A DNA stretch of 64,000 nucleotides, taken from the NCBI GenBank assembly GCA_029204225.1, contig CM055097.1:12822721-12886720 (forward strand). The letters are read 5' to 3'. This DNA is from Diphasiastrum complanatum (lineage: Eukaryota; Streptophyta; Lycopodiopsida; Lycopodiales; Lycopodiaceae). The notes beneath the pieces were generated by a model, which was not told the origin of the DNA, did no database searches, and saw only the letters and a list, made by a program, of their open reading frames with translations. Below, piece by piece: positions 24,715 through 35,325 of this stretch. Each line of letters begins with the position of its first letter. Within the stretch, counting starts at the first letter, position 1. Made by a program: the position numbers and the translations under genes.

Positions 24715-24878
24715 GATATCGATTCAACGCGCTCGAAACCAACTTCCTTCAATCCGTTACTACTCGCGCTTTCCCAACCACTACCAGCTAACGGATTTGT
24801 TGAGCTCAAGTATTGCTTCGACGCGTCCGATCTGAGGTCTGGTCCTAAAATCAACATTATCGCGCGCTGATCCGATAC
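24715..24878. promoter_or_regulatory. ATATCGG motif block 3
   Basis: A forward copy at 24715 (GATATCGATTCAACGCG), a partial copy near 24816 (CTTCGACGCGTCCGATC) and a reverse copy at 24861 (CGCGCGCTGATCCGATAC). The block lies directly before the protease-like gene that opens at 24925. Confidence 0.55.
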
Positions 24879-25898
24879 TACACATTAATGGCGCGGACTA
24901 AGTAGACATCACGAGGTCATTCAGGTGGAATACCAATTTCAGGTACGAGTCAGGAAAATCCACAACCACCACCTCGTCCACCACCACCTCCTCCTAGGCC
25001 AAGGGGCAGAAGAAGAGACTATACAGAGCGGGAGTGTTTCAAAGAAGAGGAGGTCTCTTGGCCCTCCAAATAAAACGAGGCATTTTTCCAAGCCATCTCC
25101 TTTGAATACTATTATTTCTTCTAGGCATTCTCCTCCTAAGTCTCATTCTTTTCCTCCCAGAACTCCATCTTTAACTTCTCCTGCTAAATCTTCCTCTCCT
25201 AATAAATCTCCTCCTCCTCCTAACCCCGTAGATATTAGTTCCCTTCCTCCTATTCTTGGAAATGATTTAGATGATTTTGTTAGTGTAAAGGTAGAATCAA
25301 TTTTGAATGACAATTCTTTTTGTGGTTTATCTGTATTACTTCCATCACCCCCTGCACTTGCCTTTGTGAATACTCCTCAATATGTACAGTATGATCAATT
25401 GTTAAACACGTATCTTAATGGTTTAGGTCCTCGGTATAGTTTTAGGATGTCGAAGACCAATGCTGGTCTCTCCCTTTCTAGATTAGATACAAGTGAATTA
25501 GAAAGTAAGGATAAAATGCTAGGGGACAATGTAGGAGGTGGGGCAATTCAGTACTGGATGGAGTTTTTCCAGACCCAATTGTTTATAGATGTTGCATTGT
25601 TTCCCCTTCAATTCATGACTGCATTGATTTCTCTGATTTCAAAAGTCTGCACGATGATATGCTCCAATACGTCAGACTGGGGACTCCAATTCTCGTGTTG
25701 CCATACATAACAAAGTAAGTGTGTTTTTTTTTTCAGATTTTATTATATTGAATTTTTCATATGAATTTTGATTTCACATTGATTCTCATAAATTTATTGT
25801 TTCCTGATTGCAGCGATCATTCGAGCTTATATGTATTGTCCTTATACGTCAATGATGAGGGTGTGTGTAATCCATTTTGTTTAAAGATGAACTCTATT

Positions 25899-25907
25899 AC
25901 ACACACA

Positions 25908-25949
<42 letters not shown>
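25899..25949. repeat. (CA)n microsatellite, 51 bp
   Basis: A CA repeat with one TA interruption, within or next to an exon of the protease-like gene. Its growth would have damaged that reading frame. Confidence 0.95.
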
Positions 25950-25953
<4 letters not shown>

Positions 25954-26053
25954 TGCCAAGACCCATATCCAAAAAATACTAGAACTCTTTCCAGTACAAA
26001 ATGCAAAAGCATATTCGAAGCTAAAAATGGTTGATGCAAAGGTATAAATTTTT

Positions 26054-26213
26054 CAATATCGGTTCGATGCGCCCTTGTAGTTATTGATTGGTTTATTTTC
26101 ATAACGTACGCGCTGATTCGATATTCAATCAATATTTTTTTATATCGGTTTGATGCACGCTTGTTTCTGTTGTAGATTTTTATTTTAACATCCTATGCGT
26201 TGATCCGATATCT
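26054..26213. promoter_or_regulatory. ATATCGG motif block 4, alternating orientation
   Basis: Forward at 26054 (CAATATCGGTTCGATGCG), reverse at 26107 (GTACGCGCTGATTCGATATT), forward at 26141, reverse at 26194. The order and spacing repeat the plan of block 1. It sits in an intron of the protease-like gene. Confidence 0.55.
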
Positions 26214-26348
26214 CATAATGTTAAAATTTGGATTCTACAGTCCTCCCAGTAAGTTGATTCTGTCAGTTGTGGTTGGTATATTGTATGCAATGCCAAACAC
26301 TTTTTTAATTGGCTTGCATTACAAGATGGACTTCCAAATCTAGAAGAG

Positions 26349-26459
26349 GTAATCTTTGATTAATTACTTTTAATTGTGTTTTTTTTTTTTCATATACAAA
26401 TTCCTATTAACTAATCTTTGATTAATTACATTTAATTGTGTTTATGTTTTTTTTTTCAG
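26349..26459 (+). other. Intron with an internal duplication
   Basis: Between the GAG/GTAATC donor and the T-rich acceptor ending TTCAG, the phrase CTAATCTTTGATTAATTAC and the following TTTAATTGTGTTT occur twice. The intron therefore contains a tandem copy of its own polypyrimidine region. Confidence 0.6.
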
Positions 26460-27059
26460 TTTAAATGCCCGAAGATCTCCCTAATGGAGATAATGCACTT
26501 CAGACAAGAGACCATAAAGCTTGTGATTGAAAATTTATATTCAGTTTCAGTGGCCGAGTGTTCTCCACCCAAGCTACTTCCAACTAGAGAAATGGATTTA
26601 GTGATCATAGATAGTTGATACTGATTAAATATTCGTCTCACTTGATGTGGATGAGACACATGTACAGAAAATTCTAATAGAAATATATTTACAGTTTTTC
26701 TATGATTGTTCTTACTTGTTTTTTTTCATGTTATTAATTCTGGTTATGATTCATTCATCTCAATTTCTAAGGTTTTCCGACAAGTTTAATTTTCATAGCC
26801 TTGGTCTGCCTTGCCTTTACCATGGTTTTTTTTTTTGATAAGTTCAGGAAGATGATCTGACGGAACCTTTGTCACAACCAATCCGAACATGCGACAAACT
26901 TAGATTTGTTACAGCAAAGCTTTCATTAGTTCATCTTCTGAACATATCCAAATATGCCAAGACAAGGACAATATAAACCAAGGTAATGAGGACAAAAAAT
27001 ACAACCGATATATACGAGACATCAACGAGGGCAAGCGTCGATTGTAGTGGTCACTGCAG

Positions 27060-27145
27060 TTCAAGTGATGGAAGATCTCCCCAATGGAGATGGTGCATTT
27101 CCTGTAGGAGACAATGAATCTTGTTATCGAAAACTCATATTATCC
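27060..27145 (+). pseudogene. Partial second copy of the last protease exon
   Basis: GAAGATCTCCCCAATGGAGA at 27069 parallels GAAGATCTCCCTAATGGAGA at 26472. The frame reads KISPMEMVHFL, stop, ETMNLVIEN, against KISLMEIMHFRQETIKLVIEN in the intact exon. It is an exon-scale duplicate, 597 bp downstream, broken by one stop. Confidence 0.65.
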
Positions 27146-27424
27146 AATTACATTGTGTTTTGCACCATGGAAATGGAGATCATAGAAATGAAAGAGCCTC
27201 ATAGAAAAAGTGGTTCATGTATTTTCAAAAATGATGTATACAAAAAAATGTGTTACATAATACAAATTTCCATAGTTCATAATCTATGGATCTTCAATTT
27301 CGATGGATGTCCCAATGTCTTTGCATTTTATATGCTCTTCCTGCCTTACTCTTACCTACACAAGAGAAATTGTTTTAATTAATATATTTTATGAAACTGA
27401 TTCACTTAATTGGAAAAAAAAAAT

Positions 27425-28510
27425 TTATATGGCATAACGTACCTTTACACCATTCAATCGAAATTGATAGTACTGAGGTAGATCGAATTGCAACATGTCT
27501 AGTTTTGATCGAATGTGATTGAGACACCAATCTTTCTCGACCTCAACCATTGGAAGAATGTTGTCGTTTCTTTTCACTGTTATTTGAAGTTGCTCTTGAG
27601 GGTTTATACCAAAATCTTGATCAAGTGGCTTCCAAACATTTTTGCATTTAATCCATCTTCTATAATACAACAGCAAAGTGAGCATTTGTTTTCCGATGTG
27701 ATATCTAAATGTCATGGATGAGTAACATACTCTGCACTCAACTTGCTGATTTTGTTTTGTATCTCAACCATCATCCAACAACTCAGCGATTATATCAACA
27801 TTCAAGTCCTTACAAATAAATATTGTTTTCGTTCTCCGAACATTGCATTTGGAAAAAAAATCGACAAAAATAGTAAAAGGTAGATACCAACTTAATCTAT
27901 TATTCTTTGATCCAGTGTTGCATTTAATATACTCTGAATATCAATATATAGCCTAGATCAAAAACTTTCTAAAATTGCTGCATCAGAAGAAATCCATTCC
28001 TCACTCGAAAAATCTGGTAAAGGATATGGCTCTAATCTACCAACTAAACCATTTTTATCAGGAAAATAGGTGTGATCATAAAAAAAAACTCCTGAATGTT
28101 AAAGTGATTTTGGAGAACGACCTTTATATTGTAAAATACCAATATCCAAATGATTGCAATTCAATGAAATTTGATGGATACAAATATGCAAAACCAACAA
28201 AAATATTACAAGAAAAACTTAATTTAAAGAAAATGCTTAGCTCTAAAAAAATTAAATCTGAAAACTTACAATTGCATTTCCTTCTATCATTTGGATTCAG
28301 ATCATGAATGTTGAGCTCATTGTGAAGATAAGCATGTTGAACTAAAACTTCCGTGATAGATTGACCAGCAGGTGATACTTTAAAATCCATTATCCTGCCT
28401 TTCCAAGAGCTTCTATATATATTATCCAATTTTTTCTTTTTCGGAATGAGCCTTTTGCAAAGGGATGCATCAAGATCCATTGATATTTTCGATATGTTCT
28501 TAGTATCCAT
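27425..28510 (-). pseudogene. Unknown minus-strand gene with Cys pairs, transposon gene 4
   Basis: On the minus strand the first frame runs from the ATG at 28510 to a donor GTAAGTTTTC near 28274. It ends DLNPNDRRKCNC. The next recognisable coding piece (about 27745-27443) begins QVECRVCYSS, contains CKNVWKPLDQDFGINP and EKDWCLNHIRSKLDMLQFDL, and ends at a donor GTACGT near 27442. CxC followed by CxxC on the two sides of the intron could form a zinc site. I do not recognise the family. The long gap between the pieces may be intron or insertion. Confidence 0.45.
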
Positions 28511-29002
28511 TGATCTTATGCATTTTTTTCATTGCAAATATTGATTGCATCAATGGTTTCTCTTGGTCTCCGATTATGTGTAGCCATTAGTTGAAAATAC
28601 GAGTACACAGGCTAAGATCGGAGAGAATGTAGAGATTGCCAGGTAAACCTAAGAATGACAATCCAAAATAAGAGATAGAATGAAGAAAATGAGAGGTATA
28701 CCTATGAATGACAAGAAGTTCCTTAACTACAAGGATAGTTAACCACAGTTTATGACTATGGACGTTAAATCAACCTCGAGTGAACAATGAGGGGCAGCAT
28801 AAGAGTATTTGGACAGTAACTGTGGTCCAATCACAATTGTTTATTCTGCCTGGCAGGATATTTGAAAATCACAAAAATTTGCCCGGGATAGTTAAATACA
28901 ATTTTCGTCCGTCAACCACTATTACAGTTCGTCACAGATGGACACCATTCAATGGGACACATAAGCGTTGAAAGTGTGCGAAGTCAAAAACAGCATCTTG
29001 AC

Positions 29003-29037
29003 AAAGGGCCCAATTTGAGTTCTAATATCCCCTAATG
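29003..29037 (-). repeat. Right terminal inverted repeat
   Basis: It starts AAAGGGCCC and ends CCCCTAATG, the complement of the left repeat with six mismatches over 35 bp and no gaps. Confidence 0.75.
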
Positions 29038-29673
29038 AATAGATCACATCTCTTCATGCATGCCTCCTGCCTATATCCGTCACACAGACATGCAATTCTC
29101 CATATGTCTCAATTAGAGTGTCTGGGTCCTCTCAAGGTAATTAGTCACAAACAGGCCTTGACATGGAATTAAATCACGGTGTGACCAATAATCTTGAACA
29201 CTGGAGGGCCGGTCTACCATATTAGGACTATTCCAGGTCCTTAACCGAATGTGGCCATAACATTGTCCATTGAGACAATTACGAAAAGCTAAGATGGCAT
29301 TATCTTACAAGGACTGGCATGTGCTATGTTATCAAGCAAATCCACTCAAGATGCACTACAAACAAAAAATTTGGATTATACGACAATCCTCTTAAATTCA
29401 AAAAGTGCACAGAGTCACCTCAAACTCAAACGACCACAACATCACAAGAGACGGAACTAGCAGAATCCATCAAACAAATTGTAACAACAGAAATTACGAG
29501 AATTCTACCCAGTCTTCTACAACAAACTGTGGATGCTACATTACAACAGGTACCTGTGGCGACTAGAACTCTTGGCGGAACGACAGAAGGCTTGCAAGCA
29601 AGCATGGTCACGCAGTCTTCATGACCGCAAGACAATGGGAAGAAAAAAGCTACTATTAGAAATAGACGACCAG
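29038..29673. other. Spacer between two mobile elements
   Basis: One frame at 29319-29624 reads a Gln/Thr-rich sequence (QTQTTTTSQETELAESIKQI) that could be a gag-like scrap, but I cannot support it. Nothing else is recognised. Confidence 0.4.
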
Positions 29674-30211
29674 TGCTCAGGAGTATGGACAATAGTGTGT
29701 GACATATCTTACTCTGTAAGGGTCACCTGGGTTAGTATAGCATGGATTTGCTCTGACACCAACACACGTGTCCACACTAGGTCTTTTGGCTAAGTAGTAC
29801 TTTAGTGGTTAAAACTTTTCATACTCTTCTTTGTTTAAAACGAACTGATATGGACCAATTGCCCATAAGCTAATAAGAATGGCACTCGACCTGATACGGT
29901 GATATAATGGCCCGGCCTATCGCTAAAACAACATTTGATTGGGAAGACTAGACTGTGTTTTGAATTGCTATTCAAAGTTGTTAAGTAGTATAACTTCTTT
30001 TGGACATGAATAATAGCTGACGCTCAGCTATGACACATGTCTTTCTCACTAAACTAACTCGTGCGATTTTATTTTGTGGGATGGTGGCAGGTGTCAACTA
30101 GACGTTTTGAAAGTGGTTATGCTTTATGGTGCTTTATAGTACTGTATTTTACTTTTCAGCTATACTTTACCTTGTTGGATTATGAATAAAGGCTTTAAAA
30201 GATTTCAGTCT
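29674..30211 (+). repeat. Direct terminal repeat, left copy
   Basis: It begins TGCTCAGGAGTATGGACAAT and ends TATGAATAAAGGCTTTAAAAG then ATTTCAGTCT. AATAAA near 30184 could serve as a polyadenylation signal. It has scattered substitutions relative to the right copy. Confidence 0.85.
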
Positions 30212-30359
30212 CGGTGCAGTTTTGTATCTCTCTCTATGCATCACGGTGGTGTAAATCCGACTATTCCTTGGTTGGGATAGTGCTGAAACCTTTACCTTTT
30301 ATCCTATTCATAAGCTAACAAAGGTCTTTTTTATGGTTTAGTCCACAAAATGGTTTCAA

Positions 30360-31529
30360 AAAGTTGTCTCTTTGGGTTATGGGGAGCCCCTACCTCCACC
30401 TAACCTTTTTGTTCAGACGATTATTTGCTGTATGAAAAAGGCCGTTGAGATGCATAGATTTATCATTAACACTGATAGGGCTACGTGTTCTTCTACTAGA
30501 CCCGAGGATAGGATTCTTTGCTTGATTGATTTGCTAGAGACTATTGACTGGGTAAAGATTTATCTTGAGTTTGTTAAGAAAAACAACCGTTGAGCCTTGT
30601 GGAAAATCTTTATAGTCATCTTAATGATTTTGTTGAAAAGTTTGAAAAAGAAGAGAAGTTCTGCAATTCGCACATTAGAAAATTGTTCGTGTGCTTGGAA
30701 AATTAAAACGGTATTTTTCCTACTATTACTACCCCTTCTGCTTCTGATGCTCCTTTATCTCCGCACCCGCTTGTTTTCAATGATGACCTTGATGAAGACA
30801 GTGCCTCTCAACTTGAGATCTTCTCTCAAGACATTTGTGATATTGGTGCCCTTTCCTCTTATGATTTCTACCAATCCAAAAATTGCCAACTGCCTTTTGT
30901 TCCTACTAGAGTCATTGAGTACAAATCCACTCTTACGTCTTACAAACTCTGGAGTCTTCCTTCTGTTGATTGCCTTGCATTTATTCTTATTGGCCTTTGG
31001 ATTTTGATGACTCATTTTACAGAAAAAGAAATACAAGTCTACAAATTGGCCACACTGCATAAGAATCCTTCACTTGAGACCCCCGTTTCTTTTGATACCA
31101 TCATTCGCATGAACAAATTTGAACCCTCTCGTTGCCCCTCTGAGCAAGACCAGAGGACACTTTGAGACTGGCTTCAGTAGAATGAACTTACACAAGCTAG
31201 AATCTGGAACTAGAAAAGACCTTTTTTCAAATGTAGATGCGGTGAAAAATGCAAAAATAGTACTTCCATCATTTGGTTTGATCATGCTATCTGGTTCATT
31301 ATGAATAACCTTGCCAAGTTTTTACCTGGTGCTTCCCTCCAAAACCATATGAATGCTTGCTTCATGTGGCTAAATAAACTGGCTAGGGATGTAGTGAAAT
31401 CACATATTACTTTTCTCTTTATCTGCCAGTACATGACTGATGCTTCCATCAAACTTGCTAAAGGCTCTTCCGCCAAATTGCTTGCACCCTTGGGAGATGC
31501 CGAAAATATCCGAGAAATAGAGCGTCTTC
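30360..31529 (+). pseudogene. N-terminal coding region of the Penelope-like element
   Basis: Coding-like frames run on the plus strand with several shifts and stops. Segments include HLNDFVEKFEKEEKFCNSHI, FNDDLDEDSASQLEIFSQDI, a Cys-rich CRCGEKCKN at 31232-31258, and LAKFLPGASLQNHMNACFMW. The plus-strand reading stops making sense at about 31530, where the inverted segment begins. Confidence 0.5.
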
Positions 31530-32448
31530 TAAAATGTCCTAGCTTTTCTAGTGCTTTATCAATATCATTAACGTATAGAAAGTTGGTAAGCCATTGCAGT
31601 TCATCCTTGGCAATCCTATTCTTTAAAAGAGTTTTAGTATTTTTGTGAAGCCATTCACCCTTTCTAATATAGCTCAATGCAATTTTTTTACAAAAAATAG
31701 CATGTTCCTTTTTTGTAATATCATCTTAAGAAGCATAAGAAGGTAGGAGTCCCATAAGTTTAAACCATCTGTCGTAGAGTTCCAAAGCAACTTCATTCAC
31801 GTTAGCTTGTCTTAGAGTTATATGGTTTAGGCCTGTTTCTAAAGATTTTTGTAATAGAGAACTCTTAACAATCTTACAATCTGTGCAAACGACATGGCCA
31901 AAATTTTCAAAGATAATTTTTTTGAAACGATTAAAAGTGTAACAATGACAAGGATGAAGGTTATATATATCAAATTGGCAAAAAACATCATAAGAAAAAT
32001 ACCATTCACTTTTAACACTTGGTAGGTAAGTCCAACCGAAAGTAATATCATGAAAGAGTTCATCTACAGTACCAAAAAGTCTGTGTAAAACGTGAGCATA
32101 AAAGTGCTTCACATGAATAAACTCAGAAACACTATTTCGGTAACATAAATGCAGAAAAAGTCTCTTTGAGTCGCTACTAGTGGAAAATTGGAGACGTCCG
32201 ATTGCTGAAACGCTGATTTGCCTTCTAACTGTCCCTTCTTCATCCTACATATCGAGTAAAAATTCAACTTTTTGACTGGTAAGTCATATTTGTTGCCACT
32301 GCTTTGTTCTTTCTTCCCTTTAAAATCTAAAATTCGCTTTTTCTTTCTCGTTCTTGATCCAGAAATGACTGAGTTCGGATTGTGAAGATTGAAAGAACCT
32401 GTCCTTTTTTTTGAGTTCTGGAAGTACTTATCTTGGATCCTCATTTTA
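31530..32448 (-). pseudogene. Inverted internal segment of the reverse transcriptase region
   Basis: Coding sense is on the minus strand here, against plus on both sides. Read from 32448 down to 31530 it gives VKSEWYFSYDVFCQFDIYN, FGHVVCTDCKIVKSS, ETGLNHITLRQANVNE and FLYVNDIDKALEKLGHF, the part expected just before the reverse transcriptase palm. The plus-strand text resumes at 32455 with LCIKLAIKRLNSLDF, the expected continuation. TAAAATG at 31530-31536 and CATTTTA at 32442-32448 form an inverted 7-bp pair exactly at the breakpoints. Confidence 0.65.
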
Positions 32449-32454
32449 TGTGTA

Positions 32455-33620
32455 AATTCTTTGCATTAAATTGGCCATAAAACGACTTAATAGTCTAGAT
32501 TTTACTCCTTTTCCCAATGATCAATCTAATTATGTTGAGGATTCCCTTTCATACATAACAAACATTTCTACTTATTCTTTACTAGAAATTTTCTTGGGAA
32601 ATATTTCTCTACCTTACTTTCTCTGCACCTTTAAAGCCGACAAAGTCTCATTTAGATGGATTACCAATGCTCACGATTGCTGCTTTACCAAGCTTGCCAA
32701 ATTTCTCACAGGAGCTCTTGGTATGTTATCACCATTCCTCATGGAAGGTGCAGGCCTTAAGGCGAATACATACAAGAGTATCCTTAGAGTTGATACGATT
32801 TTGCACTGGCAATGTGAGTCATCTATGGATTTCTATCTAAATCTACCATCTCTGATTACCAATTTATGGGTTGCAGATATCTCAAAATGTTACGAGAACA
32901 TACCCTTAGATGGTCTAGAAGGACTAAAAACTGTTATGAAAAAGACAATAAATTATACCTTTAAACATTCCAAACATGATCTTATTTACTATAAATGGAA
33001 TCACTTACGAGAAGTTTTCAATTGGTCATGGAATAAAAAACAATCACAAGAATGGCACACTCTTGATGTAAACCTACTCTATCAATGGAAGATTTCTTGA
33101 TTGATAATTGTATTGTCATACTAGGGAACAAAACCTGGAGACAAGTACGTGGTATTCCTATGGATTTTTCATGTTCACCTACTTGGTATAATTGGTATCT
33201 ATCCTTCTTTGAAGCACAATTTATAATGAGACTTGCTAAATTGGGCATGACTGCTTTCATGAATGACTTTCGACACTCTTTCAGATATATTGATGATATT
33301 TGTTTCATCAATAACCCTAGTATCGAGCTCTTTATGGACAACACACAGACAAGGACCCCTTAAAACCCTTTTTGGATCTATCCCTTAGACTTTCTAGAAA
33401 TAGAAAGAAAAGTGACAGAAGGCAACAAAACCAACTTTCTAAATATATCTATTGCCTCCGATCAGAATTCTGGCCTTGCTTGCCTCTCAAATTTGACGAA
33501 AGAAGAGAACTACCATTTCCATACTTATAATATATACATCTGGCTTCGAATAGACCAATCTATAGTTCATATAAGATTATAGTTTCACAGGTCATTGCTG
33601 CAATGTACTGTTGTAACAAG
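32455..33620 (+). pseudogene. Penelope-like reverse transcriptase palm and thumb
   Basis: The first frame to 33100 has FRWITNAHDCCFTKLAKFL and motif A VADISKCYENIP (about 32873). A frameshift near 33085 leads to GNKTWRQVRGIPMDFSCSP (motif B, 33151-33180; the usual GIPMG has Asp in place of Gly) and FRYIDDICFI (motif C, 33286-33297). After one stop at 33361 the frame continues NPFWIYPLDFLEIE. A further shift near 33490 gives RRELPFPYL and SNRPIYSSYKIIVSQ. All catalytic Asp residues are present, but four or more lesions make it inactive. Confidence 0.7.
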
Positions 33621-33839
33621 AGACGTTTATAAATGAGGTTGGAATTTTGGTTGACGCTTTTCAAAAATAAGAGATAAACTTTGTCTTATCATCAAAAACT
33701 TACTTATCTCTGAATCTTTTTCTAGTTTGTCCCACACTTTACCACATGATATTTATTGTCTTTTGGTGGGTAGATAGCTATCCCTTACAGTGAGCTAACT
33801 GCCCCCGAAGGGATTCACTAACTGCGGGTCGATTGTTGG

Positions 33840-33987
<148 letters not shown>

Positions 33988-34177
33988 GGATACTCCTTTG
34001 TTCAGTTTCACCCTGCTTCTCTTATGTTGCAATCCTTCGTGAGATCAGGTGACAACAAATGTCTGATGAGCACCTTTCCAACTATCAAGGTACTCTATCT
34101 TGCTTTGATAGACAGCGATGGAGTGCTCCTCTACATACTTGTATCATGTTTACTCTTTTATGAAAAGGATGGCCGCT

Positions 34178-34467
34178 GTCCAACGATGGACAGATGGCTA
34201 TCTATCTCAATTGATATGGTTGATAATGAGTGATGAGGTGTGATGTCCAACGATGGACAATATGACCTTGTTGGATATACGTTTGCTTACCGTATTGCAC
34301 ACAATGTATCCTGCTGTCCAAATAGCAATGGACAGGAGGAGCACTTACTTTTCATACTCTTATATTTAATGATGATCAATGGCTGACTGCCCCAGCGATG
34401 GACTACAAACTGTTACTATCTTTTTTTATACTTTTTGCATAAGTATACTCTTCTATCCAACGATGGA
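34178..34467 (+). repeat. Five GTCCA-loop-TGGAC hairpin units
   Basis: Units lie at 34178, 34245, 34316, about 34390 and 34454, spaced 60-75 bp. The first two are GTCCA-ACGA-TGGAC. The third keeps the stem with a longer loop. The fifth is ATCCA-ACGA-TGGAT, so both sides of one base pair changed together. The fourth is partly broken. This favours a structure that mattered as RNA. Confidence 0.65.
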
Positions 34468-35325
34468 TGATCGGATATATTAAAGCTCAATATATGTGGC
34501 ATAATGACTCTCTTTAGTGTTTTCACATACTTTGGTCTCACATTACTAAACTGACAATATCTCATGATGTAGTATCATCATACTACTCCAGCTTCTTCTT
34601 TGTACGTCTCGGTTCACATCTAAACCAGAAATTGCTATAGCAAGGTATGGCACCAACCAAATCTCCATAAAGCAAGTTTGTTATCATACTTCGAATATGT
34701 CTTGTAGACGCTCTTTCCATAACTCTTTATAGGCAACTATATGCTAAAAAGTGTGTCTTTTGCCTTTCTATGATCTAAAGAGAAAGAATCCTCTCGCTTA
34801 AAACAACAATGGTAGCCTCTCAAAAAGCTATGTCTACAACCATTCAGGTATACTTTTTTAGTTTGAACAAACTCTTTGCAGCTTCAGCAAGCATGGTATG
34901 TTCAGTTCCGTACATCTTTATGATATATCACTCTTCTACACAAATTTACTTTTTCTTCTTTTTTCAAAAAAAGAAACAACGTAGGACCACATTTAATCTC
35001 ATATACAAATCGAACTAAAGCACCTTGAAATAAAACCTAGTCATAAAAATTAGTATTAATGACTCCAATAACATGATCTTAGACAGCATGGATATGCATA
35101 AGAGTTGTAGTTTCTACTAAAGGATTAGAATGGCACGAATATGCCCTAATACCTAGTATAAACATTGGTAGTCTCTTACTAAGTATTAATTACGTCTTTC
35201 CTACACAATGTCCTTGTGCCTTGGTTGTTATGTCATTCATATATAACAATCATGGTAACACTTAACCTTACCCTTTTCAGCATTACTTTAGACTCTTGGT
35301 GAGATACAACTGGAAAGCATGGATA

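Larger units (their letters stand above)
24925..26618 (+). pseudogene. C48 (Ulp1-type) cysteine-protease-like gene, transposon gene 3
   Basis: The first frame has a basic Ser/Pro-rich N-terminus (KSSSPNKSPPPPNPVDIS). Near 25560-25580 the reading shifts to a frame with FSDFKSLHDDMLQYVRLGTP and ILVLPYIT. GTAAGT at 25715 and TTGCAG at 25813 bound a 99-bp intron, after which NDHSSLYVLSLYVND carries the candidate catalytic His (25818). A CA repeat interrupts the following exon. Then IAKTHIQKILELFPVQ and a donor at 26041. A later exon has DSVSCGWYIVCNAKHFFNWL, with the candidate catalytic Cys at 26268, then a GAG/GTAATC donor at 26349. The last exon (26460-26618) has KCPKISLMEIMHFRQETIK. His then Cys in this order and spacing fit the Ulp1 fold. 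Such proteases are known passengers of plant DNA transposons. Confidence 0.6.
18904..29037. mobile_element. Candidate 10.1-kb DNA transposon with several intron-bearing genes
   Basis: The outer limits are 35-bp inverted repeats (18904-18938 and 29003-29037) that match at 29 of 35 positions. Inside are a transposase-like gene (+), an acidic protein gene (-), a C48-protease-like gene (+) and a further minus-strand gene. The frames are broken in places, but GT...AG borders remain recognisable. Terminal repeats plus a protease plus a transposase-like protein fit a large autonomous DNA transposon that has since decayed. I cannot assign a superfamily. The target-site duplication is not clear. Confidence 0.6.

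Noticed and set aside
18890-29050. Target-site duplication of the candidate DNA transposon
   Set aside because: Flanks give only AT or TA by shifting the boundary, which is not distinguishable from chance.
29319-29624. Gln/Thr-rich frame as a gag gene
   Set aside because: No capsid or zinc-knuckle pattern, and composition alone is not evidence.
31282-31529. Minus-strand reading continuing below 31530
   Set aside because: The plus-strand reading has the better sense (LAKFLPGASLQNHM and the Cys-rich motif upstream); the minus frame here is an antisense shadow.
34063-34110. CTGATGAG, the start of a hammerhead ribozyme core, in the Penelope-like element
   Set aside because: No GAAA follows a possible stem II, and I found no CTGANGA...GAAA set in either terminal repeat. 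A covariance search could still find a variant form.
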